From Pisolithus tinctorius (Eukaryota > Basidiomycota > Agaricomycetes > Boletales > Pisolithaceae), in assembly GCA_024663395.1 (NCBI GenBank), contig JANFAH010000004.1:2170001-2234000 (forward strand): a DNA stretch of 64,000 nt. Direction: 5' to 3'. This document shows, piece after piece, positions 24,893-35,392 of the stretch. The translations under genes were made by a program, and so were the position numbers. Each line of letters opens with the position of its first letter. Position 1 is the first letter of the stretch. The notes below the pieces were generated by a model, which saw only the letters and a program-made list of their open reading frames with translations, was not told where the DNA came from and made no database searches.

Positions 24893-26082
24893 TCAACGCG
24901 TGCCGAATGAGAGCAAGCCACCTGCTGGGTGACTTGATGGGAAGCCAGAGAAATCCAACAAGTCCAACGATGAGCAACTCGATAGCGGAGAGGACGTTTG
25001 GGACCGCGAGAATGTGTTATCCTGGTCTGAAAGTGTTTCGAGAGATGGAATGTCTAAGGGAAACGAGAAAAGCGAGTAATCAACCGACCAGAAATTATCT
25101 AAGTATCCATGTTTCCGAGAAATATCTCCTAAGAGGTCATCACTGGGCTGCACACCGACCAGGGAAGCATGTTGGTTCAACGGCGGGTATCGCATCAATG
25201 GTGGTACGCTGTAGCCTGGGGAGGAGTAACTTGAATACAGATCGTTGCCTTGGCTACTAAATAAAACCTCAGGAGACCTCTGCAGTGGAGAATATCCGGA
25301 AAACTGGTTATCGGGGCCTAAAAGGTGGTCAGCCACACGTACCAATGGAATATAGCATGCCAAACACTCACTAACGACGGATACGGATGATTGACTTTCC
25401 GATTGACTCGCAGTGTGAGGGGCTAGGGAGTGGAGGTGCATGGTGTCCAGCTGTGTAACCGCTCCCGAGGCAATAGCGCTCAAATCCACTTTACACGGGT
25501 CTACGCCGTGCTTGCGTAGATGGGTTGCGAATGCGGAACGGCGCTTGATTCTGCATAGAAAACCGGGTGAGAGGCAACTTTGACAAAATCCTGCCCGGGT
25601 ATTTATACCTCGTTCCACAATCAACAAGGGGGCATTTGTAGGCTCCCTCAGCCCTGTGCGTCTCTTTCCGATGGCGGGAACACGACGACGGGTCGCCAAA
25701 TGCCTTCCTGCAGGTCCCAATCCCGCACACATACGGTTTTGCCTTCGTACTAGCAAACCGTCTGAGTTAAAATCTCCATAATCATAAGAGCCTCATACTG
25801 AATATTCAGGTGCGTCTTGAGACCGGAGAACTGTGCGAAACCCTTGCCGCAAGTCGGGCAGATATGAGGCCTAAATAATAATCATTATGCAGACATGCTA
25901 AGGGTGCTCAGCTACTTACTTGATTCCCGTATGTAGAAGCTGATGACGAGTCAAGTCACCCTTCCGAGAAAAAGTCTTTGCGCAGGACATGCAGTTCCAC
26001 TGCCGGCCACGATAATATGATTGACGCAATCGACGGTCATCGAGGGTCGGAGAGAGGAAGCTCGGGAACTTACGAGCGTCAT
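24893..26082 (-). CDS. C2H2 zinc-finger protein with four fingers
   Basis: Probable DNA-binding transcription factor. The coding part of exon 1 is just ATG-ACG-CTC at 26082-26074; after an intron the first finger follows: WNCMSCAKTFSRKGDLTRHQ. Second: HICPTCGKGFAQFSGLKTHL. Third: YVCGIGTCRKAFGDPSSCSR with HRKETH. Fourth: YKCPLVDCGTRIKRRSAFAT with HLRKH. Introns separate fingers one and two, lie inside the end of finger two (CA|T ACG, after LNIH) and split finger four at R/I. A 54-nt stopless intron (25371-25318) follows SVSVV. The C-terminus is Ser/Pro-rich and acidic, a possible activation region. The stop is TGA at 24893-24895. Target genes unknown. Confidence 0.84.
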
Positions 26083-27805
26083 GATAAAACAATACGTGTA
26101 AAGAAAGAAAATTATTGAACGCTTAACGACGATGTCCAGCAACGTCTATTAGTAGAGAGAACGGGAAATTATGAAAGAAAGGGTGAAGGGGTAGGGGGGA
26201 GGGGGGAAGCGCTGGCACACTCTGCTTTAAATTGGCGCCATTAAAAAGCGCGGGGGGTCACTCACTCGGAGCACGTCGCTGTCATCATACGCGCTGCGAG
26301 TTTCCTTTTATAGTGTACTCGCGGACGAAGTACCATTGTCCCGAGGAAGGAAGAGGCCGAAGGCCAACAGCTGAACATATAACTGATACCGGTCGCACCT
26401 TCAAATTGAAAAGTCAGGTTATGAAAATATCAAGAACAAAAAGCTACGAGGACACCGCGGAAGAAGACAATAGACAGGCAATAGCAAACGGAAATTGTCA
26501 GTATTTCTGCAATCTCCGCGATTGACATATCGAATGTCTCACCTCGATCACACTTATGATGCTTTGACGCTAGCCAAGGGGATAGCCGTGCGTGAGAATC
26601 ACAAATAAGTAGATTTATTATGAGGCCGTTACTTGGTAGTGATGGCCATCGCTTCAATGTAATCACAGTTCTTGAGTATTCTTCGGAATGGAAAAAATCA
26701 TGTGCAATGCTAGAGCTGCGATCCAAACTCGTACCCGGACATCACCGTCGAACTATACTGACCATGACAGAGAATGCATGAGCTGTCATTGACAACCCCA
26801 AAGGAGTGCATGTGCCTGAGTATCTCCGTCATCTCGCAGCTTTGGTACCCATCGGAGGTGTCTGAGGAGGAAGACGTCAAGGTCTGACGCTTTAAAAAAT
26901 TGACTCACATTTGAGGTAATAGCCACTGTTGCACGAGTATGCATACCAGCACGCGGAGCGGTGTTTGCACTCATAGTATCCTACAGTACCCACGTCCCAC
27001 AGAGTCACGGATGTCAATAAGGCCACCTTCCGACCGTAGTCGGAATTTGGGTGACAACCCTGGAAACTTTGGGGTCGACGTCCAATACTTCAGTGGTCAA
27101 CACTCAACCGATGAAGCTGTGCAGAACAAAGCAAGTCGACAGCAGTCGACTACCCTAACCGTTATAATCAGATAAATGCTGTCAGGCGTCCGGGCGCCAA
27201 GCAGAGTGCGGGTTGCGACATTAATTCGAAGCTCTTGTGTTGTAATGCACGTCGAAATAAATCCATATCATCGATGTGCGTTGAGCCGAGGGAAGTCGTT
27301 TTGTAAGTCTTGCCCAATAAAAATTGTAGTTGTTCTGGGTCTGTCATCCGGTGTAGCTGCTTGTCCCTTTCTACAGGGATGGTGCAGTCCAGATGGATGT
27401 GCAGTAATCTAGGATTTCAGAGATCCAACGAAGACTTTCCCCTCCACCCGACGATTTCACAAACGGACATCGTCTCAGTCATATCCGGAGCAAATGCCAG
27501 GAACCTACCAACTGATCATCACCAGTACGATTTGATCGGTCGCAAGCGAGTGGCAGGAGACTACCTACACTAACAATAATGATTAGTGGGAGACCGCGCT
27601 ACTGCCTAGCTCACAAGCCCAAGCGCATGAAGACGGGCCGGGGAAATTTCTAGGTGTCCCATTTGGTGTGATAATGGTGCTGACATCGAGCAAATATGGT
27701 GGAAATATTCGCACTGAGATATCCATGAGAAAGCCATGGAATCCAGCGATCGCCACCAGGAGTCCAACGAAAGACTTTAAAGTCAAATGTGTTACATGGG
27801 GTCGA
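26083..27805. other. 1.7-kb gap with G-rich tract near 26181-26206
   Basis: No coding gene recognised. Four runs of three to six G lie within 26 nt at 26181-26206, about 100 bp upstream of the zinc-finger start codon (C-rich on the sense strand). The remainder has only short frames without family resemblance. Confidence 0.5.
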
Positions 27806-28342
27806 TTACGCCCTCTGAACGACACGGATGTTATACTCTCTTTTGAAGTTTTCAAATTCTTGTTCCTTCGCCTTGATCTGGTCAGTGAGCGTGGAGACGA
27901 CTTTCTTAATCTGCGGCACCGTGAGGTTCCTGGGTATATTCTTAGGTACATCAATTTTGCCTACCCCATCCCTGTTCGTTCGCAGTGCAGGAACGACCTC
28001 CTTGACGGTTCGTTCAACCAGAACACCGCCGATCAAGCGGAAGCATTTGCGATTTGGCTCCTTCTCCAGTGCTTCATCGAGGGTCGCAAGCACCAAACTT
28101 GGTCCGCTCTGAATGGCCCGAATACGAAAAATGGGGAAAGACATACGTGTGCTCTTCTGCCTCTTGTTCTAATTCACCGATCTTTCCTGCAATGCTCTGC
28201 AGTTCATTTTGGAAGCGCGAATAAGTCTGCTGTATGTCTGAGATATCATCATGATGCATTCAGAAAGACTGTCATTGTCCTGCATACCCTGATCTGAAAG
28301 TTGCGGTGCTTTGGCTTTCGCCTTCGCCTTTGGTGTGGACAT
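27806..28342 (-). CDS. GIM4: Prefoldin subunit 2
   Basis: Beta-type subunit of the hexameric prefoldin chaperone that hands nascent actin and tubulin to the CCT chaperonin. After splicing: MSTPKAKAKAKAPQLSDQ, then DIQQTYSRFQNELQSIAGKI, GELEQEAEEHTLVLATLDEA, NRKCFRLIGGVLVERTVKEV, VPALRTNRDGIKKVVSTL and EFENFKREYNIRVVQ. This is the usual coiled coil, beta hairpin, coiled coil order and a usual length. Three introns: after SDQ, after EEHT, and a 54-nt stopless one at 27964-27911. Divergent to NDUFS8 with 128 bp between start codons. Confidence 0.93.
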
Positions 28343-28470
28343 CGTCGGAGCACTTAGTGACGTTGGTGGGGAGATGAAATTTATGCAACGTGATTGGCTG
28401 GGGTGTCGAGATTTGTCAGCACGTAGTTTCCAGTGAACGTTCGAGGCCACTCTGAAATACGGTGACCAAC
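28343..28470. promoter_or_regulatory. 128-bp bidirectional promoter, PFD2 / NDUFS8
   Basis: The only sequence between the two divergent start codons, so it must hold both 5' UTRs and core promoters. No TATA box seen. Confidence 0.6.
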
Positions 28471-29464
28471 ATGTCTCTAGCTCGCCAGCTGGGCGTCGGG
28501 CTTTCTTCTCGACTGCTAGGCGCACAACGCTCAACTACTCTCTGTCTGTCTCCAATTTCGTTTCGCAGTATCTCTTCGTCGCGCTGCTCGCATGCGGAAC
28601 ACCTGGAAAGACCCAACCGTTTAGACGGACCTCAAAATATCAGGTCTCCACCATTGGGCACTGGGACACTGACAGCTAAGGACGAGCCGGGCAAGGATAT
28701 TGACCCCTACAAAGATGGACCAAGCGCTATCGACAAAGCGGTCCACCTGTTTTTCTTTACCGAAATCGTCCGAGGTAGGTGGACGACGCACTTATCCGTC
28801 TCCATAGCGTGTCCGACATCCATTATAGGCATGTGGATCGTCTTGGAGAACTTCTTCAGACAACCATACACTATCATGTATCCCTATGAGAAGGGTCCGC
28901 TGTCCCCCCGTTTCCGTGGAGAGCACGCTCTACGGCGATACCCGAGCGGCGAGGAACGGTGTATAGGTATGCCCTTTGTAAATTCAGAGTGTGACATGCC
29001 CATTACGTTCCCTTTAGCTTGCAAACTCTGCGAAGCCATTTGTCCGGCGCAAGCTATCACTATCGAGAGTGAAGCTCGTCTTGATGGATCAAGAAGAACT
29101 ACCAAATACGGTACGTATCTCTCAAGACCCCTAACGACTCGACCACCATTAATCTGTGTGTACACAGATATTGACATGACGAAGTGCATTTACTGTGGTT
29201 TCTGCCAGGAGGCCTGTCCTGTTGATGCTATTGTTGAGAGTAAGTTCCTTCCATTGTCTTTCGGGGCAAATCCAACCTTGCGTGTAGCTCAAAACCAGGA
29301 GTTTTCTACGGAAACGCGTGAAGAACTTCTGTACAACAAGGAGAAGCTTCTCGCCAATGGTGACAGGGCTGAGGCAGAGATCGCTGCTAACCTGCATTGT
29401 ATGTGCCTATTGAATTTCCTTGGATTGTACTGATGCCAGGGCAGCTGACCATGTGTACCGGTGA
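28471..29464 (+). CDS. NDUFS8: NADH:ubiquinone oxidoreductase 23-kDa (TYKY) subunit
   Basis: Complex I subunit carrying clusters N6a and N6b. N-terminal mitochondrial presequence ([17 protein letters not shown]). After splicing: [40 protein letters not shown], then the two ferredoxin-type 4Fe-4S motifs [13 protein letters not shown] and [18 protein letters not shown], all eight cysteines present. The tail reads [20 protein letters not shown] and ends DHVYR. Introns: after IVRG (about 28775-28829), after RCI (28967-29017), after KY (29111-29167), after VE (29240-29287) and a last one from 29400. The residue at the last junction (Ser or Ala) depends on the acceptor used. Stop at 29462-29464. 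Confidence 0.94.
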
Positions 29465-31586
29465 GGGGCCTAGAAGAGGGTTCTAACATTCCCCTTGTTC
29501 GTGTATTTATCAAATCACTATGGCATTGCAAATACACGATTGAATCTATCCTTTCTTGTGGCGGAACGCCTACTTTCAAATCCAACTGCTCGGGTCTTGG
29601 TAGGTGGCGTAACCATCCTGTTGGTTCTGAAGGTCTTGTTTGAGTTTGAGGGTATTGAACAGCTGGAGGTTCAATGGCATATGCACGTCTCCAGTTTGCA
29701 CACTTCTTTTCCTTGGAAGCACACTTAATACGCTTCACGTTTAGGATGGGGCCTGTCTGGTTCGTTGGCCCGCGCAGTTACCTTTTCCTGTGGATGGGAG
29801 CATCACTTCATTTAATCAACATTACTCTGGCTTCGGTTCATCCCGACGGTCGGCAATCTCTGCCGCTCTAGTTTCGTTTACTACAAGGCAACCATCTTGC
29901 GCCTACTTCCCAGTTTCGGAGGTTGGTTTCGATTCTTGGTTGACAATAGTAGATCTCATCTTGTAATCACGCCAGTCGGCTGACTTCGCCGACCTGCGGA
30001 ATCCCCATGTTGGTCTTAGATATACACTTCCGGTTGGAAGACACAGCTTCTCAAAGTCGCAAGATCAAAGATACCGTTCGAATGGAATGGGAGCCGTTGC
30101 CATTCACGAACCGCGTGTTAGGTAGCTCCATTCAGCTCGTTGCTGAAACTCAACGTGCTACTCTCATCTGCTTTCCACCACGTACGACGTACGCCGATTA
30201 GAGGTACGCCCATTAAGACGGTGACAAGTGTTGCTTCACCTGTCCTACAAAGTGATGGTATCCTGTGCCCCCCTTCTATACAGCCACCTGTCACTCACAG
30301 TCATACTGACTCAGATCTCTAATGGTGATCTCTCCGTGGAACTTTTAGAGGGCGCTGTGCAGAAATATTTGACGTGCTGTCGGTCCACTTCCAAAATCAA
30401 ATGGTACGGAGGGCGGTCGCCGCTGCCATAGCCAACCGCATGCGCTCCAGTTTGTGTCGTCTGTTTGCCGTGATTTGTAAAATCATTGATCGCGCGTACT
30501 TTTCGTTACCTACTATCACGTTCTTCAGGACTCCGATCCTAGTAAGCAAATTCACATGGATCTGACCAAGGCATTACTCACGCAAACTGTTAACTTATTC
30601 AGCGCGCCACAACCAGCAAGTGGTGGCGGGATCGGGCTGTGCTGAAAGCCAGAGTTTTGAGCTTCAGGCTGGGTCGGATCTCCTATCACCGAGATGCGCG
30701 CCAGGAAATCCAAACAAGGGGTTAGTGTCGGGACCTGCGCAGCTTATTGTCTACAGCAGACAAACCCGGCATTGCCTTGTGATAAAGTCTGATCAGCTCG
30801 AAGATGGTGATGCGGGTGTCACCCCCACCGACGTCATCCGAAATTACGCTCAGGTTCGATGTCAGCTTGCTCGCGCCCGTCCCTATCACTGGCGTTTGAC
30901 ACTCTCGAGAAGGCAAAAATGAATGGTACACCGTAAAATGCCGTAATTTTATCTGCAATAGTGCGTTGTCTGAGGTGCGCAAACATGGACGGTATCGGGG
31001 ACTGGTGATCACTGCATTGAGCCGCTGAGCTCAGGGGGTCCCATGACCGCGCCATGGCCGCCGAACATATTTGACGGGAAAACCCGGAACACGATATGAC
31101 TGTTTTTTATGATTTCCCTCCGTTTACTTCTCCCCATTGTTCCCTCTTTCCGTATTCTGTTTTGCAGGAATCATCATCTTCACGCTTCGGGTCGTCAGGT
31201 GGCCCGAGGTAGCCTGGTATGGAGTGTTCGGCGGAACTAAGAATAGATGACTGGGGATTGGGCAGCACGATGGATCTACATTAGTATTGACGTCGACAGT
31301 CCATATTCATCATACTCGAGTCAGTGCCCCTCTACAATATGAAGTGTCCGAATCGGCAGAAACCGCAGTCCTCTGAGGACTGACCGCAAAAGCAGAACGC
31401 GGAAATTTGGCGGAAATACATTGAGTGTATACATATGCAGAACTTGTGGAGCGGCGGGGACATCGAGAAGGACTCAGACATGCTCAAAGACCACATCGGT
31501 ACAAGATAATCTAAAATGGATACCTTTGCCACGGCATGCGGTCCCAGTTCCGCTGGCCGAACCTAGCTTGCCAATGGACTCGCTTG
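29465..31586. other. 2.1-kb gap, no gene recognised
   Basis: The largest unexplained stretch. Several short open frames on the plus strand (30007-30201, 30228-30431, 30620-30922) could be remains of an intron-rich gene, but I could not join them into a coherent product nor recognise a family. Confidence 0.5.
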
Positions 31587-33532
31587 CTAGTCAGACCGAT
31601 CCTCCTCTGGTTCATCATGCCCACCATACGCCTGGGAAGAACCTTCCTGGTGAAGTCTTTTTGATGAACCTCTATCCCCCGTCCGATGGGAAGCGGGATT
31701 GTATCTCGAAGAGGGTGCTTCGCAGCCACCTCCTGAGCTATTGTTCCCAGTGGGAGAGTCGAAACCGACGTCATCCTCCCCATCTACGTCCATATCGTTA
31801 CGAGATCGTTTTCTCGACATGTCTATACCCGGACGGTGTGTTTGTGGCGGTTGACGCTGTTCTGATAGCGGCTGATACATGCTACTGCCGATTCGGTCAC
31901 GCTCACGGGAGGGAGCCGCCGGCCTTCCATCTTCATGTCCATATTCCGTCTCCTCGCTCGGCACTTGAGGATTGTTTATGGACCGGGGTGCATAGGGTCT
32001 TGCCTGTTCCCGATCATAATAGTGCGCATGGTAGTCCAAACGCGAGTGCCCCTCTCCGGCGCTGGCGCTATTGCCGTTTCCCGAAGCAGAAGCTGACTCG
32101 GGCGTATCGGCCCGTGACGTCCGGCCGTACATACCCGGTCCGATTGGTTCGCGTGACGAGGCGTAGTACTGCTCTTCGCGCAACTGTCTATACGACGAGG
32201 ACGGTGGTGGGTCCTGCAGTCTCAATCGCGAGTGCGACGGCGGAGGTGGCGACGCGTGCATGTTTCCGTATTCCCGTGCTGCCGTCTCACGATCATAGTC
32301 GTGTTCGCGCTGACGCGACCATGGACGCTCACGCTCACGGTCCAGTTGGCGCTCGTTCTCATATTCAATATGATTAATGTTTGATCCGGCACCCAAACGC
32401 TGGTGGTGATGAGTCCGCGCCGATGAAGATCCACGCGTGTTGACCGGTGACAGTAGGGTCGAGTGAGGCGACGGATGTGTCATATGCGGCCGTTGATGAG
32501 GGTGAGGGTCGTGATTTCCACGTTCATGACTATCGTGTTGTCTTGGCCTGTCCCGCTCGTGGCCCATCAGAGGGCTGTGTTGCCCCTGTTGTCCGGGGGG
32601 CACGGATTCGAAGGGGTACTGCTGGGGATGAGATATGCCCCCGGGATGATAACCATGTGGGGATGGAAGTGGTCCCCGTAGTCGGGAAGATGACGAATGT
32701 GATCGTGAGCGTGCGTCCGAGTTAACGTTGTGGGGAAGGAGGTGTGGACTCTGAGCCTGAGAGTGTGCCGGCGGCCGCTGATGCTCGAGATGAGATTGGA
32801 CAGGGGTGAGCTGGGAGAGAGGTGGAAGTTGACGGGAGTCCTGTCCAGAAGAAGAGCTGCGACGAGACATGTGCACCGCAGGCATGGAAGGAGGGACGCC
32901 GGGACCAATGGGACTATCCGAGACCTGAACTAGACGACTGTCTGGGCCAGAGATGACGCGAACGTTTCCAGAAGTGTGAATGTAGTCCGGCGTGTTATGG
33001 TCATTGACGTCTATGCCACGCGAGTGATCGCGATGGTGCATCGAAGCAGATATGGGTTGGGATGGCTGAGGAGGAACACCTGGCCCGGGGTGCATGGGAG
33101 GAAGGGCATGGTGACCGTGAAGGTCTGGGGAAGGAGGTACGGTGGACAGACGCTCGTACAGGACACTACAAACTCGGGTTGGAGATGGGAAAGATCGGAT
33201 GGCTGAATCTACTCACGCACGCTCCAATTTCATCCGCTGTATGGACTTCTTGGCCATGAGGACCTTGAAGCGGAGCTTGTCATTGTCCTGAGGGACGGGA
33301 ATACGATTAGAGAGGAGGGGACGGGGGTGAAAGGACGGGGTTGGCTCACCAACTCGATTTCCTTTACTTTTCGCTTCAGCTCCTTGTACTTTGCCTGATA
33401 TTTTTCGTCTTCCACGCCGGCGGCAATACCAGCAGTGTAAGCCTTGTTTTTTTGCCGTGTAGAGGGGGTATTTGAGGCAGACTGGGTGAACATGGGGTTG
33501 TTTGAAGGACCAGGGGAGTGGACAGACGACAT
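31587..33532 (-). CDS. INO80 complex subunit F-domain protein
   Basis: Starts MSSVHSPGPSNNPMFTQSAS. The short conserved domain is assembled from three exons: DEKYQAKYKELKRKVKEIEL, DNDKLRFKVLMAKKSIQRMK, LERA and VLYERLSTVPPSP. This matches the INO80F (TFPT-like) coiled-coil module that tethers a subunit to the INO80 chromatin remodeller. The remaining ~500 residues are His/Pro/Ser/Arg-rich and low complexity (REREREHDYDRE-type repeats, a basic SRKRSRNDMD patch), ending PEEDRSD at 31587. Introns at about 33347-33291 and 33218-33167. Nuclear; role in the complex is inferred from the domain alone. Confidence 0.8.
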
Positions 33533-34116
33533 GGGAAGGCGGTGCTTGGCCGAGAAGGAACGCAAGACGCTGAGTTGGCCGTGTTGGCAGGGCAGACTAC
33601 TATTTTTATTATTAAACTCACAGATCGAAATGTGCGATTCGGTTGGCGTTCGACGTTCAACTACGAATCAGGGGACAGCAAGATGTCCGAACAATCACGA
33701 CACACAGACTCAAGGTCAAAGATGCGCTCGTCTACCTGTCTAAGGCTTACGTTGTGAATTTACATTGTTATGGAACAAGTTTACACCAAGAAGGACAAGA
33801 TTCAGGTCCTAGTAGAAAGTTGAAACGCAATGTGATAGTACGGTTTCTGCAATTGTGGCTTGACAGTTGCATGTGTGTCACTGCCTCGCCAAGGGCGCAA
33901 GGAGACGGCCGCACATGAGCGACCCGACCCACGGCTGCCCGACGCCGACTGACGACGTCCGGAGAGCTTCATGCGAATACTAGTACTAGTAATACTTGTA
34001 CGGGGAGCCACGTGGCTTTAGGGCAAGTTTTGAAATGGACGTCGTGGCATCGCTTCACAGTTCATCCAGTTACCCCCATCACACAGACGCTCTCTCTTTT
34101 ATCTTTGGAGACGACC
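33533..34116. promoter_or_regulatory. Divergent region, INO80F-domain gene / NDUFA13
   Basis: 584 bp. Contains the NDUFA13 5' UTR, including an ATG at 34035 that is out of frame with NDUFA13 if the 19-nt exon is used. Confidence 0.5.
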
Positions 34117-34963
34117 AGTGAGTGCTGCTATCGGGTTTTGGTATGGTGTGTGACTGAGGTGTGTGCAGTGTCCATACAGTACCGACAGTATGTACATGAC
34201 CAAGTCTGGATTCTCTGAGGGGAGCCTGATGATTTTGGGGGCAGGGACATGCCTCCACCGGGGGGATTTGAGGCCATCAAATACAAGCGCAATCTTCCCT
34301 TTCGTGGACCAAGTGGATTGGTCATTCTTGGAGCGGTCACGGCCGTGTGTGCGTATGGGTTCTATCGTGTTGGGAAGGGAAACTTGGAACGAAGGTAAGT
34401 TTGTTCTTGTGGGCAAACAAAGAGGCATGGATATATTTGGAATGGGGCGGTTCATCTGAGCTGGATGTTAAACGTGGCCCCATGTGGGTGCGCCCATCGA
34501 GAAACGTGTCTCCGAAAGAGAGGATCCGGCCGCCAGAGGCGTTATCAGCGAGCAGCTGCGCTTTAGCCGGACCGCAGTAAAGTACAAGAATGGGTGATGC
34601 CAGATTTGGAGATGGAGATGGGAGCTGATGAGTATGGTGACACTGATGATATTTCTTGTTGTTGTTTTTCCGTTACAGGGAACTGCAAAGGGAGAAAGTT
34701 TGGTCCCGGATCCATCTTGTACCGTTGCTTCTAGCGGAAGGAGATCGGGATGCATACCGAAGACAACAGGCGGCGCTGGAGCGCGAAAAGGAGATCATGA
34801 AAGATGTGAAGGGATGGGAGGTGTGTAATCTACGTGAACCCCTGACTGATCGGCGTATCGCTGACATGATTTTTGATGTTTGGCGGGACTGGACGTGCAG
34901 GTTGGGAAGAGTGTTTACAATGGGAGACAGTATCGTTCGGTAGACTCTATCGTGCTCGTATGA
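34117..34963 (+). CDS. NDUFA13: Complex I subunit NDUFA13 (GRIM-19)
   Basis: Single-pass accessory subunit of mitochondrial complex I. Core sequence: DMPPPGGFEAIKYKRNLPFR, then GPSGLVILGAVTAVCAYGFY (TM), RVGKGNLERRELQREKVWSR, AYRRQQAALEREKEI, and the tail VGKSVYNGRQYRS. The best-fitting N-terminus is MSIQYRQ, which requires the A at 34117 (end of exon 1) to join TG at 34169, so the start codon is split by intron 34118-34168. Exon 2 is then only 34169-34187 (19 nt), followed by intron 34188-34244. Further introns follow LERR and GWE. Alternative: exon 1 splices straight to 34245, giving a 28-residue unconserved leader from ATG 34035. Stop at 34961-34963. Confidence 0.88.
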
Positions 34964-35392
34964 GAGTAGATGTGAAATTCTATGATATTTTGGATAGTCA
35001 CCGGGTGGACACACAGCCCAGCTGGCAGACGAGAGGGGTTAGATGCCCTTCGGAAGTGGCGGGGTGGCGACACAGAGACCCACATCGCTGGAACCCAGGA
35101 GGATGTCCAAAATAGGCAGGGGGACGAGCTTCTCCTCCCGAATCAAACGAGTCGAGTCAGCTTGGCAGACGAACCAATCGTCGTCGTCATTATAAGGACC
35201 CTGGCCATGTCTTGGATCATGTACAGGATTCAATGGACGATAGCTGCTCCTTGCCGAGCCCCTTTGTTTAGCTGTTATAAACGCCACTCGGTCACCATCC
35301 ATCCCCCCGCCGTCGCTGTCACCCCGGCTCCGTTCACTATTAAAGCACCTGCCCCTTCCCCGCCTCCCCTCCCCTGCCCCGTTAATATTGCC
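34964..35392 (+). promoter_or_regulatory. HMG-box gene upstream region with CT-rich tract
   Basis: A C/T-rich stretch at about 35345-35385 lies just before the chosen start codon, a common feature of fungal core promoters and 5' UTRs. The frame is open upstream but its predicted peptide is unlike the protein body. Confidence 0.5.

Noticed and set aside
34982..35392. N-terminal extension of the HMG-box protein
   Set aside because: Unlike the protein body in composition and ends in a CT-rich leader typical of fungal 5' UTR.
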